Assembly: GCA_011391855.1 (NCBI GenBank)
Contig: JAABPT010000138.1
Location: 1-14,503, forward strand
Reading direction: 5' to 3'
DNA from: Burkholderiales bacterium
Lineage (GTDB): Bacteria; Pseudomonadota; Gammaproteobacteria; Burkholderiales; Burkholderiaceae_C
Length of the DNA: 14,503 nucleotides
The position numbers and the translations under genes were made by a program. Positions 1-7,516 of the stretch are shown piece after piece (position 1 is the first letter of the stretch; every line of letters starts with the position of its first letter). The notes below the pieces were generated by a model. That model was not told the DNA's origin. It saw only the letters and a list, made by a program, of their open reading frames with translations, and did no database searches.

Positions 1-1362
1 GCGGTGGAGCGCATCAAATTCGCCACCCAGCTCACGCCCGAGTGGGTGATCGTCGAATACGACAAGCTCATGCGCCAGCTGGAGGCGCAAAGCGCCAGCG
101 CCAACGAGGTGCTGGAAACGCTGGCCAGCGCCGACTTCGACTTCGACGTCAGCGACGAAGACACCGCGGCCGAGACGGCCGACGTCTCCACCGAGGTCGA
201 GGACGCGCCGGTGGTGCGCTTCCTGCAGAAGATGCTCATCGACGCCATCAACATGCGCGCGTCGGACCTGCATTTCGAGCCCTACGAATACACCTACCGC
301 GTGCGCTTCCGCATCGACGGTGAATTGCGCGAGATCACGCAGCCGCCGGTGGCCATCAAGGAGAAGCTGGCCTCGCGCATCAAGGTCATCAGCCGCATGG
401 ACATCGCCGAAAAGCGCGTGCCGCAAGACGGCCGCATGAAGCTGAAATTCGGCACCAAGGCGATCGACTTCCGCGTCAGCACGCTGCCCACGCTGTTCGG
501 CGAAAAGGTCGTGATCCGGATCCTGGACCCGTCCAGCGCCAAGCTCGGCATCGAGGCCCTGGGCTACGAGAAGATCGAGAAGGACCGTCTGATGCACGCC
601 ATCGGCCGGCCGTACGGCATGATCCTCGTCACCGGCCCCACCGGCAGCGGCAAGACGGTGTCTCTGTACACCTGCCTGAATATCCTGAACCAGCCGGGCG
701 TGAATATCGCCACCGTGGAAGACCCGGCGGAAATCAACCTGCCGGGCATCAACCAGGTCAACGTCAACGACCGCGCCGGCCTCACCTTCGCCGCGGCACT
801 GAAGTCCTTCCTGCGGCAGGACCCGGACATCATCATGGTCGGCGAAATCCGCGACCTGGAAACCGCCGACATCGCCATCAAGGCCGCGCAGACCGGCCAC
901 CTGGTGATGAGCACGTTGCACACCAACGACGCACCGACGACGCTGACGCGGCTGCTCAACATGGGCGTGCCGCCGTTCAACATTGCCTCCAGCGTGCTGC
1001 TCATCACCGCGCAGCGACTGGCGCGGCGGCTGTGCGAGAACTGCAAGAAGCCGGCCGACTACCCGCGTGATTCGCTGCTCAAGGCCGGCTTCAAGCCTGA
1101 AGACATCGACGGCAACTGGAAGCCCTACCGTGCCGTGGGCTGCGCCAGCTGCAACAACGGCTACAAGGGCCGCCTCGGCCTGTATCAGGTGATGCCGATC
1201 ACCGAAGCCATCCAGCGCATCATCCTGTCGGAAGGCTCGGCGCTGGACATCGCCAAGCAGGCCGAGATCGAAGGCGTGCGCGACCTGCGCCAGGCCGGCT
1301 TGGCCAAGGTGCGCGCCGGCGTCACCACGCTGGAAGAAGTGATCACGGTCACCAACGAATGA
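1..1362 (+). CDS. pilB: Type IV pilus assembly ATPase PilB (GspE/PulE family), 5' end missing
   Basis: This is the cytoplasmic hexameric ATPase that powers pilus extension by driving the PilC platform. The frame is open from the first base, and the family is usually about 570 residues, so the 452 residues read from the GTG at position 4 are a C-terminal piece and that GTG is probably not the real start. Counting from it, the tail of the N-terminal domain is followed by the Walker A motif GPTGSGKT (211-218), the Walker B-like segment IIMVGEIRD (276-284), the His box STLHTNDA (303-310), and two CxxC pairs (CENC 344-347, CASC 380-383) that form the zinc site typical of PilB. The gene is followed by pilC after 46 bases and then pilD, the classic pilBCD order, which favours PilB over a type II secretion GspE. 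The family call is firm. Confidence 0.95.
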   Translation, partial: AVERIKFATQLTPEWVIVEYDKLMRQLEAQSASANEVLETLASADFDFDVSDEDTAAETADVSTEVEDAPVVRFLQKMLIDAINMRASDLHFEPYEYTYRVRFRIDGELREITQPPVAIKEKLASRIKVISRMDIAEKRVPQDGRMKLKFGTKAIDFRVSTLPTLFGEKVVIRILDPSSAKLGIEALGYEKIEKDRLMHAIGRPYGMILVTGPTGSGKTVSLYTCLNILNQPGVNIATVEDPAEINLPGINQVNVNDRAGLTFAAALKSFLRQDPDIIMVGEIRDLETADIAIKAAQTGHLVMSTLHTNDAPTTLTRLLNMGVPPFNIASSVLLITAQRLARRLCENCKKPADYPRDSLLKAGFKPEDIDGNWKPYRAVGCASCNNGYKGRLGLYQVMPITEAIQRIILSEGSALDIAKQAEIEGVRDLRQAGLAKVRAGVTTLEEVITVTNE

Positions 1363-1408
1363 CCGGCTGGCAGGCCGACCCCAAATTTTCGGAGACTCTC
1401 TCAAGCCC

Positions 1409-2629
1409 ATGGCCACCGCAGCGCTCAGCAAGAACCTGAAGGAAGCCCTCTTCGAGTGGGAAGGCAAGGACAAGAACGGCAAGGTCGTGCGCGGCGAGAT
1501 GCGCGCGGGCGGCGAGGCCGTGGTCAACGCCAGCCTGCGCCGCCAGGGCATCCTGGTGAACAAGGTGAAGAAGCGCCGCACCAGCGGCGGGCGCTCGATC
1601 AAGCAGAAGGACATCGCCATCTTCACGCGCCAGTTGGCGACGATGATGAAGGCCGGCGTGCCGCTGCTGCAGGCCTTCGACATCGTGGCGCGCGGCAGCA
1701 CCAATGCGCGCATGACCAAGCTGCTGACCGAGATCCGCAGCGACGTGGAGACCGGCACCAGCCTGAGCTCGGCCTTCCGCAAGCACCCGATGCACTTCGA
1801 CGCGCTGTACTGCAACCTGGTGGAAGCCGGCGAGGCCGGCGGCATCCTGGAAGCGCTGCTCGACCGCCTGGCGATCTACCAGGAAAAGACGATGGCGATC
1901 AAGAGCAAGATCAAGTCGGCCCTGATGTACCCGGTGGCGGTCATCGTGGTCGCCTTCGTCGTGCTGACCGTGATCATGATCTTCGTCATCCCGGCCTTCG
2001 AGGACGTGTTCAAGTCCTTCGGCGGCGACCTGCCGACACCCACGCTGGTGGTCATCGCAATGTCCAAATTCTTCGCCAGCTACTGGTGGGCGATCTTCGG
2101 CACCATCGGCGGCGGCGGCTACTTCTTCATGGAAAGCTGGAGGCGGTCCGAAAAGATGCAGATGGCGATGGACCGCTTGCTGCTTCGCATTCCGGTCTTC
2201 GGCGACCTCGTGAACAAATCGGTGATCGCACGCTGGACGCGCACGCTGTCCACCATGTTCGCTGCCGGCGTGCCGCTGGTCGAGGCGCTCGACTCGGTGG
2301 GCGGCGCCTCGGGCAACATGGTCTATGCGCAGGCCACCGAACAGATCCAGCGCGACGTCTCCACCGGCGCGGCCCTGACCACGTCGATGACGGCCACCGG
2401 CGTGTTCCCCACCATGGTGCTGCAGATGGCTTCCATCGGCGAGGAATCGGGCTCGCTCGACCACATGCTGGCCAAGGCGGCCGAGTTCTACGAGGACGAG
2501 GTCGACGAGATGGTGAAGGGCCTGTCCAGCCTGATGGAGCCCTTCATCATCGTCATCCTGGGCGTGCTGATCGGCGGCATCGTGGTTGCGATGTACCTGC
2601 CGATCTTCAAGCTGGGTGCGGTCGTCTAG
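1409..2629 (+). CDS. pilC: Type IV pilus inner-membrane platform protein PilC
   Basis: PilC is the polytopic inner-membrane protein on which pilins are assembled, coupling the PilB and PilT motors to the growing fibre. The 406-residue product has the usual family length. It contains two tandem T2SF (GspF) domains: the first begins near residue 70 with FTRQLATMMKAGVPLLQAF, and the second near residue 275 with WTRTLSTMFAAGVPLVEAL. Each is followed by hydrophobic membrane segments (about 170-195, 225-245 and 378-400). The C-terminal sequence around YLPIFKLG is typical of the family. The ATG at 1409 is the first usable start, with a GGAGA at 1391-1395, a rather long 13 bases upstream. The gene sits between pilB and pilD, one base before the pilD start, so translation is probably coupled. 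Confidence 0.96.
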   Translation: MATAALSKNLKEALFEWEGKDKNGKVVRGEMRAGGEAVVNASLRRQGILVNKVKKRRTSGGRSIKQKDIAIFTRQLATMMKAGVPLLQAFDIVARGSTNARMTKLLTEIRSDVETGTSLSSAFRKHPMHFDALYCNLVEAGEAGGILEALLDRLAIYQEKTMAIKSKIKSALMYPVAVIVVAFVVLTVIMIFVIPAFEDVFKSFGGDLPTPTLVVIAMSKFFASYWWAIFGTIGGGGYFFMESWRRSEKMQMAMDRLLLRIPVFGDLVNKSVIARWTRTLSTMFAAGVPLVEALDSVGGASGNMVYAQATEQIQRDVSTGAALTTSMTATGVFPTMVLQMASIGEESGSLDHMLAKAAEFYEDEVDEMVKGLSSLMEPFIIVILGVLIGGIVVAMYLPIFKLGAVV

Positions 2630-2630
2630 C

Positions 2631-3569
2631 GTGGCGGAGTTGTTTGCGGGCCTGCCGCCGGAACTGTTTTCGCCCTGGGCCCTGGCGCTGCTGGGGTTGG
2701 CCGTGGGCAGCTTCCTCAACGTGGTGGTGCACCGCCTGCCACTGATGCTGGAACGGCAGTGGTGGGGCGACGTGGCGGCACAGCTGGCCGACGGCGACTC
2801 GTACCAGCGCGTCTTTGCCACGGCGGCGCCGGGCCCGCTGGCGCAGGCCGGCGGCACGCTGGAGAAGTCGCTCGACGGCCTGAAACCGCTGACGCTTTCA
2901 CGGCCAGGCTCGCGCTGCCCGTCCTGCGGCCACCGCATTCGCTGGTTCGAGAACCTGCCCGTGTTCAGTTGGCTGGCGCTGAAGGGGCGCTGTTCGGCCT
3001 GCGGCACGCGCATCGCGCTGCGCTACCCCGTGGTGGAGGTGGCCACGGCGTTGCTCTTCGGCCTGGTCGCCTGGCGCATGGGGCCGCAGCCGCAGGCGTT
3101 GCTGTGGTGCGGCGTGGTGGCGGTGCTGCTGGCGCTGGCGCTCATCGACTGGGACACCACCGTGCTGCCCGACGCGCTGACGCTGCCGCTGCTGTGGGCC
3201 GGGCTGGTGGCCGCCGCCCTGGGCTGGCTGCCGGGGCTGACGCTGACGCAGTCGCTGGGCGGCGTGGCGGCAGGCTACCTGTCGCTGTGGTCGGTGTACT
3301 GGCTGTTCAAGCTCGTCACCGGCAAGGAAGGCATGGGCTACGGCGACTTCAAACTGCTCGGCGCCCTAGGCGCCTGGCTGGGCTGGCAGGCCATCCTGCC
3401 CATCGTGCTGATGGCCTCGGTCATCGGCGCCGTCGTCGGACTGGGCATGAAGGCCGGCGGCTCGTTGCGCGAAGGCCGCTTCGTGCCCTTCGGTCCTTTC
3501 CTGGCCGGCGGCGGGCTGGTGGTGATGCTGGCCGGACTGCCCGTGGTGCTGGGGTGGATCGGCTGGTAG
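2631..3569 (+). CDS. pilD: Prepilin peptidase / N-methyltransferase PilD
   Basis: This inner-membrane aspartyl protease cleaves the leader of type IV prepilins and N-methylates the new N-terminus. I chose the GTG at 2631, one base after the pilC stop, over an in-frame ATG at 2586 inside pilC, because it gives the standard length (312 residues) and places the conserved N-terminal GSFLNVVVHRLP segment at about 26-37. The cytoplasmic zinc loop has two CxxC pairs (C96/C99 and C121/C124). The catalytic aspartates are expected in LIDWDTTVLPDALT (D173 region) and in the GxGD motif GMGYGDFK (D239). About seven or eight hydrophobic helices are visible. A full zinc loop marks the bifunctional PilD class rather than a small archaeal-type peptidase. 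It is the third gene of the pilBCD set. Confidence 0.95.
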   Translation: MAELFAGLPPELFSPWALALLGLAVGSFLNVVVHRLPLMLERQWWGDVAAQLADGDSYQRVFATAAPGPLAQAGGTLEKSLDGLKPLTLSRPGSRCPSCGHRIRWFENLPVFSWLALKGRCSACGTRIALRYPVVEVATALLFGLVAWRMGPQPQALLWCGVVAVLLALALIDWDTTVLPDALTLPLLWAGLVAAALGWLPGLTLTQSLGGVAAGYLSLWSVYWLFKLVTGKEGMGYGDFKLLGALGAWLGWQAILPIVLMASVIGAVVGLGMKAGGSLREGRFVPFGPFLAGGGLVVMLAGLPVVLGWIGW

Positions 3570-3607
3570 GGCCACCACCGGCGCCCGCGCCGGGACTGGC
3601 CCGCTGC

Positions 3608-4228
3608 GTGGCCACGATCGGCCTCACGATCGGCCTCACGGGCGGCATCGGCAGCGGCAAGAGCACGGCGGCGCAGGGCCTGGTCGCCCTGGGCGGCCAC
3701 CTCGTGGACACCGATGCCATCGCGCGGTCCCTCACCCTGCCCGGCGGCGCGGCCATTCCGGCGCTGGCCGCTGAGTTCGGCACCGACGCCCTGACCGACG
3801 ACGGCGCGCTCGACCGCGAAAAGATGCGCCGTCTCGTCTTCGCCGATCCCGGCGCCAAGGCGCGGCTGGAAGCCCTGCTGCACCCGCTGATCGGCGCCGA
3901 AGCCGGCCGCCAAGCCGCCGCCGCGGGTGGGCGACCGGTGGTCTTCGACGTGCCACTGCTGGCCGAATCGAGCCATTGGCGGACGCGCGTCGACCGCGTG
4001 CTGGTCATCGACTGCGACGAAGCGACCCAGGTCGTGCGTGTGGCCAGGCGCCCGGGCTGGACCGAGGAGGCTGCGCGCCGCGTCATCGCCCAGCAAGCGC
4101 CACGCGCCGCGCGCCGTGCCATCGCCGACGCGGTGATCGACAACGACGGGCTCACGATCGAGCAACTGCAGGCCGAGTTGCGCGCCCTGTGGACGCTCTG
4201 GTTACCGGCGTTGGGCGCCTTGCCCTGA
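3608..4228 (+). CDS. coaE: Dephospho-CoA kinase CoaE
   Basis: CoaE phosphorylates the 3'-hydroxyl of dephospho-CoA, the last step of coenzyme A synthesis, in the cytoplasm. From the GTG at 3608 the product has 206 residues, the normal length. Visible motifs are the P-loop GGIGSGKST (12-20), the substrate segment VDTDAIAR (33-40), the core FDVPLLAE (113-120) and the C-terminal pattern ending in ADAVIDNDG. The pilD-coaE-zapD-yacG order is common in beta- and gammaproteobacteria. The start is uncertain: no strong ribosome-binding site is seen, and another in-frame GTG at 3554 overlaps the end of pilD. The N-terminus carries a doubled TIGL segment because of a 12-base tandem repeat, so homologues would normally have only one copy before the P-loop. 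Confidence 0.94.
   Translation: MATIGLTIGLTGGIGSGKSTAAQGLVALGGHLVDTDAIARSLTLPGGAAIPALAAEFGTDALTDDGALDREKMRRLVFADPGAKARLEALLHPLIGAEAGRQAAAAGGRPVVFDVPLLAESSHWRTRVDRVLVIDCDEATQVVRVARRPGWTEEAARRVIAQQAPRAARRAIADAVIDNDGLTIEQLQAELRALWTLWLPALGALP
3614..3637 (+). repeat. Perfect 12-base tandem duplication inside the start of coaE
   Basis: The unit ACGATCGGCCTC occurs twice in direct succession, and the next three bases (ACG) begin a third copy. It is in frame and encodes T-I-G-L twice, just ahead of the CoaE P-loop. The pattern looks like a replication-slippage duplication that kept the reading frame. Confidence 0.9.
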
Positions 4229-4243
4229 CGCCCCGCGGGGGCG
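4229..4243 (+). other. GC-rich hairpin directly after the coaE stop
   Basis: CGCCCC (4229-4234) and GGGGCG (4238-4243) are perfect reverse complements separated by GCG, giving a 6-base-pair stem right after the stop codon. No T-run follows, so it is not a convincing intrinsic terminator. It might pause RNA polymerase or protect the transcript end. The rest of the 91-base gap to zapD contains one further inverted repeat (4275-4291). Confidence 0.4.
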
Positions 4244-4274
4244 GCCGGCTCAGGCCCTGTGGAACAATCGCCGA

Positions 4275-4291
4275 AGGTCGTGATCCGACCT
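4275..4291 (+). other. Inverted repeat upstream of zapD
   Basis: AGGTCG (4275-4280) and CGACCT (4286-4291) are perfect inverted repeats around the 5-base spacer TGATC, ending 28 bases before the zapD start. It could be a small hairpin in the leader or a protein-binding dyad. The sequence alone does not decide which, and chance occurrence in GC-rich DNA is possible. Confidence 0.3.
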
Positions 4292-4319
4292 GCTTCCCCG
4301 CCAGCCACCCGAGCCTGCC

Positions 4320-5075
4320 TTGGTCCTGTACGAGTACCCCTTCAACGAAAGCATCCGCACGATGCTGCGGCTCGAACACCTGTTCGACCGCCTCGGTCAG
4401 CTGGTGGCGCGCGACGCGCCGGTGGACCACCACTTCGCGCTGGCCACGTTGTTCGAGATCATGGACGTGGCCTCGCGTGCCGACGTCAAGAGCGACCTGC
4501 TCAAGGAACTCGAGCGCCACCGCACGCAGCTGCAGGGCTACCGCGGCCACCCGGGCGTGGCCGAGGCGGCGCTGGACGAGGTCATCGGCCGCATCGACCG
4601 CGCCTTCGACGGCCTGAACCAGTTGCAGGGCAAGGCCGGGCAGGCGCTGGCCGGCAACGACTGGCTGATGAGCATCCGCAGCCGCATCAACATTCCCGGT
4701 GGCACCTGCGAATTCGACCTGCCCGCGTACTACGCCTGGCAGCAGCATCCGCCCGAGCAGCGCCGCGCCGACCTGCGGGGCTGGATGACCACGCTCCTGC
4801 CCCTGGCCGAAGCGCTGCAGGTGCTGTTGGGCCTGTTGCGCGAAACCGGTGCGCCGCAGCGCATGGTGGCACCGGCAGGGCATTACCAGCAAAGCCTGCA
4901 GCAAGGCAAGCTCTACCAGCTGATGCGCGTGCGGTTGGACGACAGCGGCGGCGTGGTGCCCGAAATCAGCGGCCACCGGCTGCTGATCTCGATCCGCTTC
5001 ATGCGGCCCGACGCCGAAGGCCGACTGCGCGCCACCGGCACCGACGCCAGCTTCGAACTGGCCCTGTGCGCGTGA
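4320..5075 (+). CDS. zapD: Cell division protein ZapD (YacF family)
   Basis: ZapD binds FtsZ and bundles its filaments, supporting Z-ring formation at midcell. The 251-residue product has the family's length and begins VLYEYPFNESIRTMLRLEHLF, matching the conserved N-terminus of betaproteobacterial ZapD. Other recognisable blocks are NDWLMSIRSRINIPGGTCEFDLP (residues about 112-134), the YYAWQQHPPEQRRADL segment after it, and the C-terminal ISGHRLLISIRFM. The start is TTG: an in-frame stop lies at 4281-4283 and no ATG or GTG follows before the conserved N-terminus, so this rare start seems unavoidable. Only a weak GAG (4311-4313) precedes it. The stop codon overlaps the yacG start. Low initiation from TTG could keep ZapD scarce, but that is inference. 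Confidence 0.95.
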   Translation: MVLYEYPFNESIRTMLRLEHLFDRLGQLVARDAPVDHHFALATLFEIMDVASRADVKSDLLKELERHRTQLQGYRGHPGVAEAALDEVIGRIDRAFDGLNQLQGKAGQALAGNDWLMSIRSRINIPGGTCEFDLPAYYAWQQHPPEQRRADLRGWMTTLLPLAEALQVLLGLLRETGAPQRMVAPAGHYQQSLQQGKLYQLMRVRLDDSGGVVPEISGHRLLISIRFMRPDAEGRLRATGTDASFELALCA

Positions 5076-5275
5076 CTGCGGCAAGCGATAGCGGCGAACG
5101 CCGCGTGCCCTGCCCCACCTGCCAGCGGCCGGCCGTCTACGGCGCCCGCAACCCCTGGCGGCCGTTCTGCAGCGAACGTTGCCGAAGCGCCGACCTGGGC
5201 GCCTGGGCCAGCGAACGCTTCCGCGTGCCCGCCGAGGCACCCACCGACGACGACAACGCGCCGCCGGCCCACTGA
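5072..5275 (+). CDS. yacG: DNA gyrase inhibitor YacG, small zinc-finger protein
   Basis: YacG is a small zinc protein that binds the GyrB subunit of DNA gyrase and inhibits its activity. From the GTG at 5072 the product is 67 residues. It has the zinc signature C-x2-C-x15-C-x3-C (C14, C17, C33, C37), followed by the hallmark DLGAWASERFRVP (41-53) and an acidic tail. The start overlaps the zapD stop as GTGA, so the two are probably translationally coupled. An in-frame GTG six bases earlier (5066) is an alternative that would add two residues. Linkage to coaE and zapD is the usual setting of this family, which supports the call despite its small size. Confidence 0.93.
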   Translation: MTAASDSGERRVPCPTCQRPAVYGARNPWRPFCSERCRSADLGAWASERFRVPAEAPTDDDNAPPAH

Positions 5276-5285
5276 GCGCCGGCCG

Positions 5286-6455
5286 ATGAGCGTCCCCGCC
5301 GCCGAACTGCAGGGTCATATCCTCACGCCGCAGGGCTGGGTGCAGGGCGGCTTGCGGCACGCACAAGGCCGCATCGTCGCCATCACGGGAGAACCGGTCG
5401 ACGAGCGCGTCGTGACCCAGAGCGCGCTGCCACGGCTGCTGCCGGGCTTCGTCGACCTGCACGTGCACGGCGGCGGCGGCCACGACACCATGGGCGGCGG
5501 CGACGCGGCGCTGCAGATGGCGCGCACCCATGCCCGCCACGGCACCACGTCGCTGCTGGCCACCACGATGACGGCGCCGCGCGAAGAGATCCAAGCCGCC
5601 TTGCGCTCGCTCGCCCCGCACGTGGCCCAGCGCCCGCGCGGCGCAGCACGGCTGCTGGGCGTGCATCTCGAAGGGCCCTACATCAACCCCGGCAAGCTGG
5701 GTGCGCAGCCCGACTTCGCTGTCACCGCCACGTTGGGCGACGTGCTGGCGCTGCACGCACTGGCACCGTTGAAGCTGATCACCATCGCGCCCGAACTGCC
5801 GGGGCACCTGGCGCTGATCGTGGCGTTGCGCGGCCACGGCTTCGTGGTCCAGATCGGCCACTCGGCCGGCACCTACGAAGACGGCGTGGCCGCCCTCGAA
5901 GCCGGCGCCAGCGGCTTCACGCACCTGTTCAATGCCATGACCGGCCTGCACCACCGCGCACCCGGCATGGCCGGCGCCGCGCTGGCGCACGCGGAACGTG
6001 CCGAGATCATTCCCGACCTGCTGCATGTGCACCCGGGCGCGATCCGCGTTGCGCTGCGCTGCATCCCCGGCCTGTACTGCGTCACCGACTCCACCGCTGC
6101 CGCCGGCATGCCCGACGGCGACTACCGCCTGGGCCGCCACACCGTCACCAAATGCCTGGGCGGCGTGCGCCTGGCCGACGGCACGCTGGCCGGCAGCACG
6201 CTGACCATGGACCAGGCGCTGCGCAACCTCGTCGGCCTGGGCCTGCCGCTGGCCGAGGCCTCGCGACGCACGTCCACCCTGGCGGCTGAACACCTGGGCC
6301 TGCGCGATCGCGGGCAACTGACCCCCGGCGCCTGGGCCGACGTGGTGCTGCTCGACCGCGACTTGCAGCTCACTGGCGTCGTCGTCGAGGGCGAGGCGAT
6401 CGACCTCGCGCGCCCCGAATGGCAAGGCCCGGCACTGATGGGCAGCCCCCGATGA
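5286..6455 (+). CDS. nagA: N-acetylglucosamine-6-phosphate deacetylase NagA
   Basis: NagA hydrolyses GlcNAc-6-phosphate to glucosamine-6-phosphate and acetate in the cytoplasm. It serves amino-sugar catabolism and recycling of cell-wall GlcNAc. The 389-residue product has the family length and the amidohydrolase TIM-barrel motifs in order: HVHGGGG (59-65), HLEGPYI (127-133, metal ligand E129), IGHS (190-193), THLFNAM (212-218), VTDSTAAAG (266-274, catalytic D268) and GSTLTM (303-308). The N-terminal HxH suggests capacity for a second metal; E. coli NagA lacks this pair. The ATG lies 10 bases after yacG with no strong ribosome-binding site, and the stop overlaps the next gene as ATGA. No transporter or GntR-type regulator of amino-sugar use is present in the window. 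Confidence 0.95.
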   Translation: MSVPAAELQGHILTPQGWVQGGLRHAQGRIVAITGEPVDERVVTQSALPRLLPGFVDLHVHGGGGHDTMGGGDAALQMARTHARHGTTSLLATTMTAPREEIQAALRSLAPHVAQRPRGAARLLGVHLEGPYINPGKLGAQPDFAVTATLGDVLALHALAPLKLITIAPELPGHLALIVALRGHGFVVQIGHSAGTYEDGVAALEAGASGFTHLFNAMTGLHHRAPGMAGAALAHAERAEIIPDLLHVHPGAIRVALRCIPGLYCVTDSTAAAGMPDGDYRLGRHTVTKCLGGVRLADGTLAGSTLTMDQALRNLVGLGLPLAEASRRTSTLAAEHLGLRDRGQLTPGAWADVVLLDRDLQLTGVVVEGEAIDLARPEWQGPALMGSPR

Positions 6456-7489
6456 CTTCGCTGATGCGCGCCGAGGCGCTGGAAGCGCCCCAAGCCGTGG
6501 CACGGCAGCTTGCTGCCGACGACGCCACCTGGCGTGCGCTGGCCGCCGACCTCCAAGCCCACGAGCCGCAGGCGCTGGTGACGGTGGCGCGCGGCAGCTC
6601 CGACCACGCCGCACACTACATGGCCTACTTGGTCATGTCGCGCCTGGGACGGCTCGTGACCTCGTTGCCGATGTCGCTGGTGACGCTGTACCCGGCCCGC
6701 CTGCGCTGCGCCGGCCTGGTATCCCTGGCATTCTCGCAGTCGGGGCAGAGCCCGGACCTGGTGGCGCCCTCGCGCTTCTTTGCCGAAGGCGGCGCGCGCA
6801 CCGTGGCCTTCGTCAACGACGCGGCCTCGCCGCTGGCCCGAGCCTGCCAATGGGTGCTGCCGCTGCATGCCGGCACCGAGGCCAGCGTGGCCGCCACCAA
6901 GAGCTTCATCGCGCAGCTCGTCGCCGGCGCGCGGCTGGCGGCGCTCTGGGAAACCCAGGCCGCGGGCGCCGACGGCTCGCTGCTCGCCGCCCTGCCCGCC
7001 CTGCCGGCGGCCCTGGAGGCCGCCTCGCGCTGCGACTGGCAGGCCGCCCTGCCGGTGCTCACCGCCGCCGACCGCCTGTTCGTCATCGGCCGCGGCCCGG
7101 GGCTGGCGGTGGCCATGGAGGCCGCGCTCAAGCTCAAGGAAACCTGTGGCCTGCAGGCCGAGGCCTTCTCGGGTGCCGAGCTCCGCCACGGGCCGATGGC
7201 GCTGGTGGACCCGGGTTACCCGCTGCTGATCTTCGCGCCGCGTGGGCCCGCGCAGGCCGGCCTGCTGGAGCTGGCGCACGACATGCGCCAGCGCGGCGCC
7301 CGCGTGCTGCTCGCCGCACCGGCCGGGACGCCGGGCGCCGAGTTGCCGCTGGCGCCGACGGGGCATGAAGACCTGGACCCGATCGCCGTGATCCAGTCCT
7401 TCTACCCCATGGTCGAGCAGCTCGCGCGCGAGCGCGGCCACGACCCCGACGCGCCGCGCCACCTGGCCAAGGTGACGCGCACACGCTGA
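6452..7489 (+). CDS. SIS-domain glucosamine-6-phosphate deaminase (NagB-II / GlmS isomerase-like)
   Basis: This gene encodes two sugar-isomerase (SIS) domains like the C-terminal half of GlmS but without the glutamine amidotransferase domain. It is therefore expected to run as a deaminase, glucosamine-6-P to fructose-6-P plus ammonia, the step after NagA. From the ATG at 6452 there are 345 residues. The first SIS domain shows ARGSSDHAA (47-55) and the phosphosugar loop SQSGQSPD (95-102). The second shows KLKET with E230, ELRHGPMAL with H246, and the C-terminal HLAKVT with K340. These match the E. coli GlmS isomerase residues E488, H504 and K603. The start overlaps the nagA stop (ATGA), and a longer in-frame start at 6419 would run deep into nagA. 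AgaS-type galactosamine deaminases are the main alternative, but pairing with nagA favours glucosamine. Confidence 0.9.
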   Translation: MTSLMRAEALEAPQAVARQLAADDATWRALAADLQAHEPQALVTVARGSSDHAAHYMAYLVMSRLGRLVTSLPMSLVTLYPARLRCAGLVSLAFSQSGQSPDLVAPSRFFAEGGARTVAFVNDAASPLARACQWVLPLHAGTEASVAATKSFIAQLVAGARLAALWETQAAGADGSLLAALPALPAALEAASRCDWQAALPVLTAADRLFVIGRGPGLAVAMEAALKLKETCGLQAEAFSGAELRHGPMALVDPGYPLLIFAPRGPAQAGLLELAHDMRQRGARVLLAAPAGTPGAELPLAPTGHEDLDPIAVIQSFYPMVEQLARERGHDPDAPRHLAKVTRTR

Positions 7490-7516
7490 CGGCCGGCCAG
7501 CACGCCCGCGCGCCGC

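Noticed and set aside
1349..3013. 554-codon minus-strand frame opposite pilC and pilD
   Set aside because: Both plus-strand genes are certain; the reverse frame is His/Asp-rich shadow sequence.
2759..3607. Upstream extension of the coaE frame across pilD
   Set aside because: The added 283 codons are the out-of-frame shadow of pilD and have no kinase motif.
4152..6614. 820-codon open frame on the minus strand opposite zapD, yacG and nagA
   Set aside because: It lies antisense to three confidently identified genes and encodes low-complexity sequence rich in A, R, G, Q and H. That is typical of a shadow frame in GC-rich DNA.
7490..7516. Terminator between the convergent SIS-domain gene and the di-haem gene
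   Set aside because: The 27-base gap has no stem followed by T or A runs.
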